Shown here piece by piece: positions 9,020 to 18,542 of a stretch of 64,000 bases of DNA; the first letter of the stretch is position 1; each line of letters starts with the position of its first letter. This DNA comes from Helicobacter trogontum (lineage in GTDB: Bacteria; Campylobacterota; Campylobacteria; Campylobacterales; Helicobacteraceae): NCBI RefSeq assembly GCF_000765905.2, contig NZ_JRPL02000008.1:1-64000 (forward strand), read 5' to 3'. A program made the position numbers and the translations under genes. The notes under the pieces are model-generated. The model worked only from the letters and a program-made list of their open reading frames with translations, had not been told where the DNA came from and searched no databases.

Positions 9020-10468
9020 TTATCGTATAGGCTTTATAAATCCATCTAAGAGCCAATCAGCCAAAGACTCATTAGTCGCTACAACAAGGTCTGTTGGGAC
9101 TTCCTGACCAATGGAGAAATAACTAATTGGTTTTTTTGTCTCATACGCAAGCGAAAAAATATTACCTAAACCACGACTTTCATCTAATTTGCTAAAGATT
9201 AATGTATCAAGGTTTAAAATACTAAACGCTTCGTAAATATCACGTAAATCTTCAAACTTTGTTGTTGCACTCATGACAAGAGATGTGTTTATTTTATAAT
9301 CACCCTGCAAATATTTCTTTATCTGAGCAATCTTCTCGCTATCATTTTGACTACGACCCGCAGTATCAACCAAGATATAATCACAATATCGAAGCGAATC
9401 TAATGCCTGTAAAAATTCTTCTGGAGCAACCACCATCTGAATACTAATACGCATCCGTTCCGCATACCACTCAAGCTGTTGCAATGCACCAATTCTATAA
9501 CTATCAAGGGTTATAATGCCAACCTTTGCTTTCTTTTCAAGTGAAAATCTCGCTGCAAGTTTTGCAAGTGCAGTCGTCTTACCAACGCCTGTTGGTCCCA
9601 CAAGCATCATAATTTTTTTTGTCATATCCTTGCTTTCTGGACGACAATATACCATCTTACGCAATACTTCCCTAAAATAGCGTTTAATAGTCAAGGAATT
9701 CTCACGCATCTTAAGAGGCATGAGTTCAAGACTGAGGCTCATAATTGCATCAAGATGATTTTTAATAATACCACTGCTTTTTGCAATGCGATAAATTTCA
9801 GCAAACTCGTGTGGTATATTTATGCCTTCACTTTTTGGACTCTTATCATCCCATACCATATTTTGAATCAGTTTTAATTTATCATTTAATTTATCAAGCT
9901 CTTTTTTTATACCACGTAATTCCTCTACATTGGCTCCTTGCATATTCTGTCGCTCTTGCAACTTTGTTCCAACACGTTTATTAAGCGTTTCTAATGTGCT
10001 TGAAGTTTGTTGTAAAATAGGTGTATTTGCAGCCTGCAAGTCATCTTGATTGAGTGTTTGCGATCGTGTTCTATTTGTAACATTTGGGCTAAAATCGAGA
10101 CGAATATCATCAGAATCTATATCATTAGACAATTCAGAAATCTCTTTAACCGCACGACTGAGTTGTCGACTAATATCATCATCGAAAACATCAAGCCTCT
10201 TTTGTGCCCTTTTTCGATCAAGCTCTTTTTGTGCTATCTCATCAAGTCGTTGTTGAATGCTATTGGATCTAGGTGCAACTACCTCTGGTTGTGGCGGCTG
10301 GACAACATCATCTTGCACCGCAACCACAACTTCATACAAGCCTGGCTCTGTTAGAGTCTTTTTTCTTATTTCCTTGCTATCAATGATTAATGCCTCATCT
10401 CCGTGCATACTTTGTGCTTTTTTTAGAGCCTCTGGTGGTGTCTCTCCTGAATAAGTATAAAGCTTCAT
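9020..10468 (-). CDS. flhF: Flagellar biosynthesis GTPase FlhF
   Basis: A 482-residue SRP-type GTPase that sets flagellar position and, in this group, sigma-54 flagellar gene expression. The N-terminal B domain begins MKLYTYSGETPPEALKKAQ, followed by a charged low-complexity linker. The GTPase core has the P-loop LVGPTGVGKTTALAKLAARF (about residue 300), LDSYRIGALQQLEWYAERM, the DTAGRSQND switch and the KLDES guanine-specificity motif. It overlaps folK by four bases (ATGA), as in H. pylori. The usual next gene, flhG, is absent here; the following gene is frdC, so the conserved folK-flhF-flhG run is broken. Confidence 0.95.
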   Translation of the reverse strand: MKLYTYSGETPPEALKKAQSMHGDEALIIDSKEIRKKTLTEPGLYEVVVAVQDDVVQPPQPEVVAPRSNSIQQRLDEIAQKELDRKRAQKRLDVFDDDISRQLSRAVKEISELSNDIDSDDIRLDFSPNVTNRTRSQTLNQDDLQAANTPILQQTSSTLETLNKRVGTKLQERQNMQGANVEELRGIKKELDKLNDKLKLIQNMVWDDKSPKSEGINIPHEFAEIYRIAKSSGIIKNHLDAIMSLSLELMPLKMRENSLTIKRYFREVLRKMVYCRPESKDMTKKIMMLVGPTGVGKTTALAKLAARFSLEKKAKVGIITLDSYRIGALQQLEWYAERMRISIQMVVAPEEFLQALDSLRYCDYILVDTAGRSQNDSEKIAQIKKYLQGDYKINTSLVMSATTKFEDLRDIYEAFSILNLDTLIFSKLDESRGLGNIFSLAYETKKPISYFSIGQEVPTDLVVATNESLADWLLDGFIKPIR

Positions 10469-10935
10469 TTAAATAAACCTAGTTGAAATGTAAGTGGTTG
10501 TAAAACGCTTTGTCTATTTGCGTAATCTCTATGGGGTAAATACATGTGGGCTAAATTTGCTTTCTTTCTAGCATAAAAAATCAAATCAATATCCAAACTA
10601 CGCTCTCCATTTTTCATTAAACGCACTCTTTCTCTACCGAATTTACGCTCAAAATAAAACATAAGCGAAAAGAGAGAGCGAACGCACAAGGACGTACTAA
10701 ACACAATACTTGTATTATAAAAATCTGGTTGCATTTTATACCCAAAAGGTGGATTCTTATAGATATAAGCTGTGCTGTGAATCTGAATCTTTGGATGCCT
10801 GTGCAAACAAGAAAAAAGTTGCTCAAAAGTTTTTATGCAATGACCAACATTTGCACCCACACCCCAAACAACCATATTTGCATAACTTTTGCAACCACGT
10901 TGCACATAGGGAAAATGCTTTGTAAATAACTTCAC
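10465..10935 (-). CDS. folK: HPPK, 2-amino-4-hydroxy-6-hydroxymethyldihydropteridine pyrophosphokinase
   Basis: A 156-residue folate-pathway kinase that transfers pyrophosphate from ATP to hydroxymethyldihydropterin. Family features are the N-terminal GVGANVGHCIKTFEQLFSCL, the KNPPFGYKMQPDFYNTSIVFST segment that closes on the pterin, and the signature RSLDIDLIFY with the metal-binding Asp pair, then LPHRDYANRQSVLQPL. The start is a GTG at 10935, preceded at good spacing by AAGGAG. It overlaps flhF by four bases. The N-terminus is about 20 residues longer than in E. coli. Confidence 0.92.
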   Translation of the reverse strand: MKLFTKHFPYVQRGCKSYANMVVWGVGANVGHCIKTFEQLFSCLHRHPKIQIHSTAYIYKNPPFGYKMQPDFYNTSIVFSTSLCVRSLFSLMFYFERKFGRERVRLMKNGERSLDIDLIFYARKKANLAHMYLPHRDYANRQSVLQPLTFQLGLFK

Positions 10936-10964
10936 AAAAACTCCTTGCCTATAAATTAACCATC

Positions 10965-11153
10965 ATGACACAGCAGGACAAAATCCAATCTTTTAGTAAA
11001 ATTCTGTATTATATCGAAAAAAATGATATTTTGAAATACAAAAATATAGATTCTATATCATTGCATTTTTTAAAAGATCAGTCTTTCAAATCAATCAATG
11101 TTATCTTGAATAACTTGCATAAACTTTTACCCTATTTTAATTACACTCATTAA
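10965..11153 (+). CDS. Possible small protein of 62 residues, unknown
   Basis: An open frame on the plus strand in the gap between folK and the TPR gene, both on the minus strand. It encodes a charged, Ile/Leu/Asn-rich peptide with no recognisable domain, signal peptide or membrane segment. No good ribosome site precedes the ATG; a TATAAA word about 14 bases upstream would only fit a leaderless message. Its end overlaps the TPR gene end by 17 bases. It may be a chance frame in AT-rich DNA. Confidence 0.25.
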   Translation: MTQQDKIQSFSKILYYIEKNDILKYKNIDSISLHFLKDQSFKSINVILNNLHKLLPYFNYTH

Positions 11154-12501
11154 TCGCTCTGCTATGCTCCATAAGTTCTGGAATACCCTGTATCATATCT
11201 GGTGCAATAAGGTTAAATGTCTCTTTAGCCTGCTTACAGTTCCCTTTCTTATAAAAACCCCATGCTAAACTATCTAAATATTCAGCAGATGTTGGTTCAA
11301 TAGCAAGGGCTTTACTAACATATTGCATACCCTCATCGATATTAAAATCATGAACAATCATTAGGTACCCCAAAAAATTATAAAAAAACGCATCATTTTT
11401 AGTTAGTTTTTGTTGAGTTTCTTTTAATTCTTTATTACGTTGTGTGAGCATAGTTTTAAGTGTATTAATGACTGGCTTTAATGTTTGTTTATCCTTACTT
11501 GCTATTGCTTCATATTTATACACCGCACTTAGACCCAATAAATCAGTGCGTTTTGTTTGTGCATATAAATCACTCGCCATTTTAGAAGCTTGTTTAAAAT
11601 CCCCATGTTCTACATAAACTTGCATAAGCATTTCTTGCCCATCATTGCCTAGTAAGATCGCATCTTCTTTCAATAATTTTATTGCTTCTTCATAATGCTG
11701 CAATTGCACGAGAATTGATACAAGCATACGTGCATTTTCCACACTTTTATCTTCAAAGAATCTTTTTTCAAGATTCTCTTTCAATACATCAATCTTATTT
11801 ACTTTTGCATAAATAGGGAAAAATGTTTGCAAATTCACACTATATTCATTATTTGAAATATACATATTAAGATAATGCAATGCTTCATCTATTTCCTGAA
11901 GTTTGAGATAGATTGTCACAATCTGATTAAGTGACTCCAATTTTAACTTAGTCCCAGCACTCATAGGATCATCATATATACTTACAAGGTGTTTCAAAGC
12001 TTTTTTGGGCATGTTTTCTTGCAAGTACAAGTTGCTTAAAACATAATGTGTATGAAGGCTTGGGCTTATAGTTACGATTTTTTCGAGCAAAATAGTTGCT
12101 AGAGCATATTGTTTTTTTCGTATATGATCTTCTGCGATAATAAGATTTGTATCTACATCATCTAAATTTTTACTTAATGTTTGATATTGTTTTGCTATCT
12201 CCACAGCAGATTCAATATTTCCTGCTTGACTTTTAGCCAATGCAACTTGTTTCAAGAAATAAATATTTTTTGTCTGCTTGTAAAGCTTATTATATATATC
12301 AGCTGCTTCTAAAAAACGCTCTTGATTCATAAAATCAGCAGCTTGCAACATAAGAAAATCAGCCGTATTTTCTACATCATATGTCTGCGTATGCTGTATA
12401 TTTTGATCCAAATTCTTCGCAGTATTTGCACAACTAATATGCATTAACATCGCACACACTAAACCTACACGGCAAGTTAAGATAACAATATTTCTCCTCA
12501 T
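11137..12501 (-). CDS. TPR-repeat protein with N-terminal export signal
   Basis: A 454-residue helical-repeat protein. Basic residues then a hydrophobic stretch and a cysteine (CAMLMHISC, about residues 16-24) suggest export, perhaps as a lipoprotein, although the residue three before the cysteine is His and not a standard lipobox. TPR-like helix pairs run from about residue 45 to 440, for example FLEAADIYNKLYKQTKNIYFL, YALATILLEKIVTISPSLHTHYVLSNLYL and AEYLDSLAWGFYKKGNCKQA. Such proteins act as scaffolds in the periplasm or outer membrane; no partner is evident. It follows the YkgJ-type gene by 25 bases and is probably co-transcribed. Confidence 0.75.
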   Translation of the reverse strand: MRRNIVILTCRVGLVCAMLMHISCANTAKNLDQNIQHTQTYDVENTADFLMLQAADFMNQERFLEAADIYNKLYKQTKNIYFLKQVALAKSQAGNIESAVEIAKQYQTLSKNLDDVDTNLIIAEDHIRKKQYALATILLEKIVTISPSLHTHYVLSNLYLQENMPKKALKHLVSIYDDPMSAGTKLKLESLNQIVTIYLKLQEIDEALHYLNMYISNNEYSVNLQTFFPIYAKVNKIDVLKENLEKRFFEDKSVENARMLVSILVQLQHYEEAIKLLKEDAILLGNDGQEMLMQVYVEHGDFKQASKMASDLYAQTKRTDLLGLSAVYKYEAIASKDKQTLKPVINTLKTMLTQRNKELKETQQKLTKNDAFFYNFLGYLMIVHDFNIDEGMQYVSKALAIEPTSAEYLDSLAWGFYKKGNCKQAKETFNLIAPDMIQGIPELMEHSRAINECN

Positions 12502-12526
12502 CGTATTACCCCAATTTCACGTTATA

Positions 12527-12946
12527 CTACAAAACAACGCCAATGCAACGCCCTACTAGTTCATCTTTATTATTTTTATACATATCCCAAAAAGGAAAAG
12601 TTTGGCATTGTTTTGGTCGAACTTCATAGACAGAGCATTTTAAACTTTTTTCATCAAAAAATATACAACTTACACCTTTTTCTTCATCCTCACATTTTTT
12701 CTCAATAAAAGAAAATCTTGTGCCTACTTTCTTAACATAGCGTAAGCAAAAATCCTCAAAGGGAATCTCCAAGAAAGCACTAATTTGCTCCATCTCTGCA
12801 ATACTAACAAAAATATAGCCACTTTCACCATAACAACACTTACCTCCACATTCGCCACATTTTCCTGCGTTAAACACAAAGTCAAAATTTTCTTTTCTTA
12901 TTATATTATCTTGTACACAATTATTGGAATCCACTTTATCTTTCAT
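12527..12946 (-). CDS. YkgJ-family cysteine-cluster protein
   Basis: A 139-residue protein with the YkgJ/CxxCxxxCC signature CGECGGKCC (about residues 31-39), followed by GYIFVSIAEMEQI. A middle cysteine group lies in CIFFDEKSLKCSVYEVRPKQCQTFPFW, with CIGV near the C-terminus. The cysteines probably bind zinc or an iron-sulfur cluster; the biological role of the family is not established. It starts at an ATG with a GAGAGG ribosome site and is followed closely by the TPR gene. Confidence 0.85.
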   Translation of the reverse strand: MKDKVDSNNCVQDNIIRKENFDFVFNAGKCGECGGKCCYGESGYIFVSIAEMEQISAFLEIPFEDFCLRYVKKVGTRFSFIEKKCEDEEKGVSCIFFDEKSLKCSVYEVRPKQCQTFPFWDMYKNNKDELVGRCIGVVL

Positions 12947-13211
12947 GACCTCTCTACTTGTTTTATTATAATCTTTTATCTTTGCAAATCGCTCACATTA
13001 TTGTAGCAGTTTATATCTAATAAAATAAATAACAATACAACTTCAGTTTATCGACATAATTAAGATTATGGGCTAATGCCACATATTATAGAATATTGGG
13101 ATACATCCTAGCATACATGACATCACAGCTACTAAAAATAACCATTAACACATATTGGCTAGAAACCATTAGTGTGCAAGATGATGATTCTAAAAAGTTT
13201 TTATACTCTTA

Positions 13212-14591
13212 TCAATAATTGTTGTTTAGAATAGTTTGCACACATTCTTTATCACTAAAATGCACCTCATTATCCTTAAAAATCTGCACATTTTCATCAC
13301 CTTTACCCAAAATAAGGAGAATCCAATCTTTTGGTAACTCCTGCAAGGCAAGTCTTATCGCCTCTGCCCTATCAAGAACAATCTGCACATTCAAAGCTGT
13401 ACCTTTTAGCTGAAGTTTATATTGTGTATTTTCTCTAATATCTTCTTGTATATCTACTCCATTAAATACACCTTTTGCAATTTCTTGCGCAATACTTAAT
13501 GGATTTTCACTTCTAGGATTATCGTTCGTGATATAAATATTTTTTGCATAAAGTCTAGCACATGCTCCCATTTTCTGACGCTTACTTACATCTCTATCGC
13601 CTCCAGCACCAAACACAACACTAATATTCCGCGTCTTAAAAGCTTCAAAAACTTGTTGCATACCATCAGTAGTATGTGCAAAATCAACTATGACTAGAGG
13701 TTGTTTGCTAACAATCTCCATTCGTCCTGACACACCACCGAAATTTTTTATATAAGTGCAAATTGTTTGCAGGTCTTTATTTGTGATAGCATGTATAGCT
13801 AATGTTGCTGCCATAAGGTTATAGAGGTTAAAAAGTCCAAAAAGTTCTGATTCTAAAACACACTCTCTCTTGCTTATGTCGTCATATTGCTTAGAATCTT
13901 TTTGTTTATGCAATCGCAAATTAATCTGTGCAAAAATACCATCTTGCAAACCATAGGCATTTACAGATAAATTCCCCTTAGATTCCACACCATACGTTAG
14001 GACATGCGGATAAAAACGCATACTTGCTCCGCTTTTATCATCAAGATTGATAATCTTTGGACATTCACCACTTTGCAAAAATTGCAATTTGGTTTTAGCA
14101 TAATCCTCCCATGTTTTATGATAATCTAAATGATCACTTGTAATATTTGTGAGAATCTTAAGACAAAAATTCAAGCCATAAATTCGCTCTTGCTTAATCG
14201 CGTGTGAGCTTACCTCCATAACAAAGAAATCGCAACCAAGGGTTGCTGCCACATCTATATCCTCATAAAGTTCTAAAAGACTAGGTGTTGTTAACCCTTT
14301 TGGCTTCTTTCTTACATCATTAATAAACATGCCACGAGTGCCAAGCAAAGCTACCTTATAACCCATATCAAGTAACACGGAATATATAGCTGCTGCAGTT
14401 GTCGTTTTACCATTTGTACCTGTAATTCCAATTATCTTAATATCCGTGTTGAAATAATCTGTTAGCTCATCTCGTTCTATAATACGAATATTTGGCGGTA
14501 AAGACTCCATAAACTCTTCATTTTGTTGAGTCCTAAGAAATATGGAATCTTGTTTTAATTTTCTCGTATCATCTGTGATATGCAAACTCAT
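13212..14591 (-). CDS. murE: UDP-MurNAc-tripeptide synthetase (meso-DAP adding)
   Basis: A 459-residue Mur ligase adding meso-diaminopimelate to UDP-MurNAc-Ala-Glu in cytoplasmic peptidoglycan synthesis. It has the ATP-binding P-loop GITGTNGKTTTAA, EVSSHAIKQERI, the NITSDHLDYH segment with the carbamoylated-lysine region after it, and the DNPRSE motif (DNPRxE) that marks meso-DAP rather than lysine specificity. The ATG at 14591 overlaps the stop of the upstream hypothetical gene. A short hydrophilic segment (HKQKDSKQYDDISK, about residue 227) looks like an extra loop. Confidence 0.95.
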   Translation of the reverse strand: MSLHITDDTRKLKQDSIFLRTQQNEEFMESLPPNIRIIERDELTDYFNTDIKIIGITGTNGKTTTAAAIYSVLLDMGYKVALLGTRGMFINDVRKKPKGLTTPSLLELYEDIDVAATLGCDFFVMEVSSHAIKQERIYGLNFCLKILTNITSDHLDYHKTWEDYAKTKLQFLQSGECPKIINLDDKSGASMRFYPHVLTYGVESKGNLSVNAYGLQDGIFAQINLRLHKQKDSKQYDDISKRECVLESELFGLFNLYNLMAATLAIHAITNKDLQTICTYIKNFGGVSGRMEIVSKQPLVIVDFAHTTDGMQQVFEAFKTRNISVVFGAGGDRDVSKRQKMGACARLYAKNIYITNDNPRSENPLSIAQEIAKGVFNGVDIQEDIRENTQYKLQLKGTALNVQIVLDRAEAIRLALQELPKDWILLILGKGDENVQIFKDNEVHFSDKECVQTILNNNY

Positions 14592-15235
14592 TTTGATACT
14601 TTCTGTCGTTTTTTAGCTTTATTCTTCTCAAGCAGTTTATTATTTGCCGCTTCAATCAAAGGTATAAGCTCCATATCATACCGCGGCAATGAGTCGATGT
14701 AATGAAGCAATGCCTCGATATAGTCATTTTGCACTAGCAAAGATAAGAACTCATAAAAATCCCCCTTTTCCCCAAAAACAAGCTTTGTGTTTAAAGGCAA
14801 CCTGCTATAAATTTCCTTAAAATCCTTTGTTTTTAGCAAAGCTTTAATATCAGCATAACTCATAGCATCATAGCTATCCATTGCTTCAGTCTTACTACGT
14901 TGCACAGCCTTTGAAAGATTATGTGTTTTATTGTCAAATGCTTCGATAAGAGAGAGTATCATGCGTTGAACTCTTTGTTTATTTGAACGCTTTTCAGATG
15001 CCAGTATGCTTTGATAAAATTCATAGATTCCAACCGCTTCTTGTCCAAAATCAATACCCATATCAGCAAGATAGAGTCCAATCCTAGAATCTAAATCATG
15101 TGTATCAAGCCAAAATGCTCTCTCAAAAAGATAAAACGCACTTTGAAAACTACCACTTAGTAATGCCTTAGCACCTTTTTTTTGTAAAAGCTTTTTTGTC
15201 ATTATATGTGTTGATTGTAATTGAATAGTCTGCAT
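14588..15235 (-). CDS. Hypothetical helical protein upstream of murE
   Basis: I do not recognise this family. I chose the ATG at 15235 because AAGGA lies seven bases before it; it gives 215 residues. The N-terminal third looks like one or two TPR-like helix pairs (GAKALLSGSFQSAFYLFERAFWLDTHDLDSRIGLYLADMG). The middle is helical and charged, and the end is strongly basic (KKRQKVSK). No signal peptide or membrane span is present. It overlaps murE by four bases, so translation is coupled; a role near cell-wall synthesis is only guilt by association. Confidence 0.6.
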   Translation of the reverse strand: MQTIQLQSTHIMTKKLLQKKGAKALLSGSFQSAFYLFERAFWLDTHDLDSRIGLYLADMGIDFGQEAVGIYEFYQSILASEKRSNKQRVQRMILSLIEAFDNKTHNLSKAVQRSKTEAMDSYDAMSYADIKALLKTKDFKEIYSRLPLNTKLVFGEKGDFYEFLSLLVQNDYIEALLHYIDSLPRYDMELIPLIEAANNKLLEKNKAKKRQKVSK

Positions 15236-15289
15236 GATTATCCTTTTACGTTTGTTACCCAATTTGCTATGTATAATCCATTCTAGCAT

Positions 15290-16084
15290 AGTTTTATTAA
15301 TTTATAATCTCATAAAAGTTTGTTTTATGTCTTGTTATTTACTTTATATGAAATATTGTTGGAATCTAAATATAACAATTTTTAAAGCATATGTAAACAA
15401 TCTAAATAGAATTAACATAATATAAATTTTGCACAAAAGACCTTTAATAAAGCATCCTTTGGGGCTTCTGCTCTTTGGCATCTTTTAGATATTTTTACAT
15501 AGAGGTATGTAAAAATTCTTACTATGTTGCTTTTCTATCAATTACTTGCAATCACCTGGACTTACAATTGCTTAGGTTTAGATGTTGTATGTGTTGTTAA
15601 TGTAGATATGTGTATTATTAAAGCTTAACATGCCAATTACTTTTTTAGTTTTTACAACATTATTTACTCATGCTTAAACAATTTTAATGAATCACAAAAA
15701 CTGAAACCATAACATTATATTTATAGATGTGTAAAGTTAGTGAAAAAAGAGATAAAGTAAAAAGATCTCTTAAATTATAGTTACGCTACAAAAGACATGC
15801 AAGTATTGTAGTCAAACTACCCTTATATATTCATTTCTTCTGCGTTATTATTATAAAGTGTAATCTTATTATTGTGTAAGGTTTATGATTATTCTTACTT
15901 AAAACATGTTTATAAAAGTTTGAAGCACCTCGCACAACTCCCTTAATCTTTTATGAATCTATTTTTAACTATAACTTTCATACAAGATACTTGAATATTA
16001 TAAAATTTTAACATTCTCTAATAGTCATATAGTCTCACTAGATAACATTATTAGAACTTTAATATCTTAACAAACTAAAATGAT
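15290..16084. other. AT-rich gap upstream of the murE pair
   Basis: About 800 bases without a supportable gene. The only clear structure is a perfect 10-base inverted repeat at 15492-15515, just downstream of a locally GC-richer patch (15450-15480). The rest is AT-rich with short frames only. Confidence 0.5.
15492..15515. repeat. Perfect 10-bp inverted repeat, 4-base loop
   Basis: TTTTTACATA at 15492-15501 and TATGTAAAAA at 15506-15515 with loop GAGG. It could fold as an AT-rich hairpin in RNA or serve as a dyad operator. No gene ends or starts right beside it. Confidence 0.7.
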
Positions 16085-16882
16085 CTAACCTCTAAACCCC
16101 CACTCTTTTTTGAGTGTTTCTAAAGCCACTTTATCAAGCTCTACACAAAGCATACCCTCTTCATCCGTTAGAGAATCTATAATATCCTGCCCCAAACTCA
16201 CAAAACTACTTCCATAGAAATCCCATGTCTGCCCATCATTTGCATGATGTGTACCTATGCGATTTGCTCTAAAAACATAACAAGAATTTGTAAAGGCATG
16301 AGTTGTAAGTAAATTTTGCCAACGCTTTTGTGAAGCAAAGGTGCTTGCTGTAGCCACTAACACAACATCAACAGAATCTCTTTTAAACTCTGTCCAAAAT
16401 TCATCAAAATGTGCTTCAAAGCCGAATAAAACACCAAACTTTATGCCATTTGCCATAAATGTCATGGGCAACTTTGGTAATTTTTTTGTGTCATTAGAGA
16501 AAAAGTTTGCTTCATTCCAATGTGGGTATTGTATAAGTCGTTGTTGTGTGTAGGTGATGATATTATCCTGCATAATTATTGCCATCTGTTTGTAATAACC
16601 TTTATTTTTATGCTGTATGAAAGGCACAACAAAACTATGACCATACTCTTTTGCAAATTGTATAAATATGTCAAGTTTATTTTTATCTTTAAGACAAGAT
16701 TCTGGAGATAATCCCCAATCTTGTGAGAAAAAACGATCGACGATATATTCCCCAATAAGCACAATACTATGTTGTGGTATGCTTTTTATATATGTTGTGA
16801 TTCGCTCCTTATTTTGCATATCACCAAGTTGCAATATTGCAACAGATCCACTAAAATCCTTTATCTTCAATTCTTCCATCAT
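16085..16882 (-). CDS. Nitrilase-fold (carbon-nitrogen hydrolase superfamily) protein, probably inactive at the usual site
   Basis: A 265-residue protein that aligns with the nitrilase superfamily: VAILQLGDMQNKERI at the start, VLIGEY with the expected glutamate (E45), IKFGVLFGFEAHFDEFW (147-163), and FTNSCYVFRANRIG late. The usual Glu-Lys-Cys triad seems incomplete. The position of the nucleophilic Cys in the GVxICxE motif is Gly154, and the YxKxxL lysine position reads TYTQQRLIQ (110-118). Either this is a pseudoenzyme or the family uses different residues. ATG-ATG follows an AAGGGTGA ribosome site. It stands alone between two gaps. Confidence 0.75.
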   Translation of the reverse strand: MMEELKIKDFSGSVAILQLGDMQNKERITTYIKSIPQHSIVLIGEYIVDRFFSQDWGLSPESCLKDKNKLDIFIQFAKEYGHSFVVPFIQHKNKGYYKQMAIIMQDNIITYTQQRLIQYPHWNEANFFSNDTKKLPKLPMTFMANGIKFGVLFGFEAHFDEFWTEFKRDSVDVVLVATASTFASQKRWQNLLTTHAFTNSCYVFRANRIGTHHANDGQTWDFYGSSFVSLGQDIIDSLTDEEGMLCVELDKVALETLKKEWGFRG

Positions 16883-17009
16883 TCACCCTTGAGTCCAATA
16901 TTGTAAATATTTGCGCAAACAGATAGTGTAACATAAAGCTAATTGTAATAGGCAAATATCACAATGCTTTAAGATGGTGTGATATATTTCTTAGATCTAA
17001 AAGTCTTTA

Positions 17010-18542
17010 TCACACTTTGCGATAACTTAAAGCCTCTAAAATATGTTCCTTCTTTATATCGCTAGAATCTTGCATATCAGCAAGTGTTCTAGCAACTTTT
17101 CTTATCTTTTGTTCACCTCTATAACTTAAATTAAAACGCATTTTAGCTTGTTCTAAAAGATTTTTGCACTCTATGCTAAGTGGGCAGTATTGTTCTACTT
17201 GTATAGGCAATAGCTTACCATTGAAAATAGTATTTCCTTTTGCATCAATTTGTCCTCGCTCAATTTGACGTTTAAACACATTAAATACAACCTGCTGCAT
17301 ATCCTTAGATTCTGTAAGACTAGATTGCGTTTGTGTGTCTATATGCTCTTGCATCTGCACATAAAGATCTATTCTGTCTAAAAATGGTTCGCTTAGATTA
17401 TTTCTATAACTTCTAATTTCAGAATCTTTACATCGACATTCTTTTGTAGGTGAGAATAAATTTCCACATGGACAAGGATTCATAGCACCGACAAATAAAA
17501 AGGAGGTATCATATACAACCTTTGAATGCACTCGTGATATAGCGAGTTGATTATTCTCAAGTGGTTCTCGCAAAGATTCTAAAATATCTCGTTTAAAATA
17601 GGGTAATTCATCAAAAAATATAATGCCATTATGTGCTAGAGCAATCTCTCCTGGGCTTACTTTAAATTGAGATGCACTGCCTAAAATACTAGCTTTTGAG
17701 GCACTCTGATGAGGTGATCTAAAACTCCTTATGGGTTTATAGCACAACACCTGCTCATTATAGGCTTGTAGCTTTACACTCTCTATCATCTCCCTTAGGC
17801 TTAAAGGTGGAAGAATATATTGCATACGCTTTGCAATCATGCTTTTACCACATCCAGGACTCCCCTCAAATAAGATATTGTGAAATCCACATGCAGCAAT
17901 CAAGGCAGCTCGAATAGCCCTCTCTTGATTTTTTACATCAGAAAAGTCCATATCAAAAGAAGTATCATAATAAAATGTCATACCATTAATTTTAAGCGAT
18001 TGAAAATCAAAATCACTATTTACACTTGTCTGTGGTATATTTCCCTTTAGAATCTCGAGTGCCTCTAGTATATTATCAGCAAAATACATAAAAAGATTTG
18101 GTATCTTGCTATAAAGTGCTTTTGCTTCATTTGGTAAAATAACTTTTGCATTTGGTTTATGCAGAGCAATATCTAGCAGCATAGGGTAGATCAAAGGTAC
18201 ATTTTTTATCACACCATCAAGCCCCAACTCGCCAAAGGCAAACCACGTATCTAACACAACACTTTCTTTACTAGCAGCTATCAAAAGTGCAATAGGCAAA
18301 TCAAAATGACTGCCATTTTTTGGCAAATCTGAGGGTGAAAGATTTACATTAAGCTTTAATGGTGGAAAGTCTATGCCAAGATTAGCAAGAGAGCTTGTTA
18401 CACGATGTTGAGATTCCTTAATAGAACTTGAAGCAAGTCCTGTAATATTAAAAGTTGGTAATCCCCGTGTAAAAGTCGCTTCAACTTCAATGATTTTAGA
18501 ATCTAACCCATCTTGCGTTGCACAATATATTTTATTAACCAT
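17010..18542 (-). CDS. ComM/YifB-family Mg-chelatase-like AAA+ ATPase
   Basis: A 510-residue protein with the ChlI N-terminal domain (EVEATFTRGLPTFNITGLASSSIKESQHRV), a Lon-like segment (LNVNLSPSDLPKNGSHFDLPIAL), the Walker A motif FEGSPGCGKSMIAKRM (about residue 220) and Walker B GIIFFDELPYF. It also has NPCPCG and C...C groups around 355-370 and a C-terminal chelatase domain (YRGEQKIRKVARTLADM). ComM homologues are hexameric helicases promoting branch migration during natural transformation. Length is normal. The start is the ATG at 18542, with a poor ribosome site. Confidence 0.9.
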   Translation of the reverse strand: MVNKIYCATQDGLDSKIIEVEATFTRGLPTFNITGLASSSIKESQHRVTSSLANLGIDFPPLKLNVNLSPSDLPKNGSHFDLPIALLIAASKESVVLDTWFAFGELGLDGVIKNVPLIYPMLLDIALHKPNAKVILPNEAKALYSKIPNLFMYFADNILEALEILKGNIPQTSVNSDFDFQSLKINGMTFYYDTSFDMDFSDVKNQERAIRAALIAACGFHNILFEGSPGCGKSMIAKRMQYILPPLSLREMIESVKLQAYNEQVLCYKPIRSFRSPHQSASKASILGSASQFKVSPGEIALAHNGIIFFDELPYFKRDILESLREPLENNQLAISRVHSKVVYDTSFLFVGAMNPCPCGNLFSPTKECRCKDSEIRSYRNNLSEPFLDRIDLYVQMQEHIDTQTQSSLTESKDMQQVVFNVFKRQIERGQIDAKGNTIFNGKLLPIQVEQYCPLSIECKNLLEQAKMRFNLSYRGEQKIRKVARTLADMQDSSDIKKEHILEALSYRKV

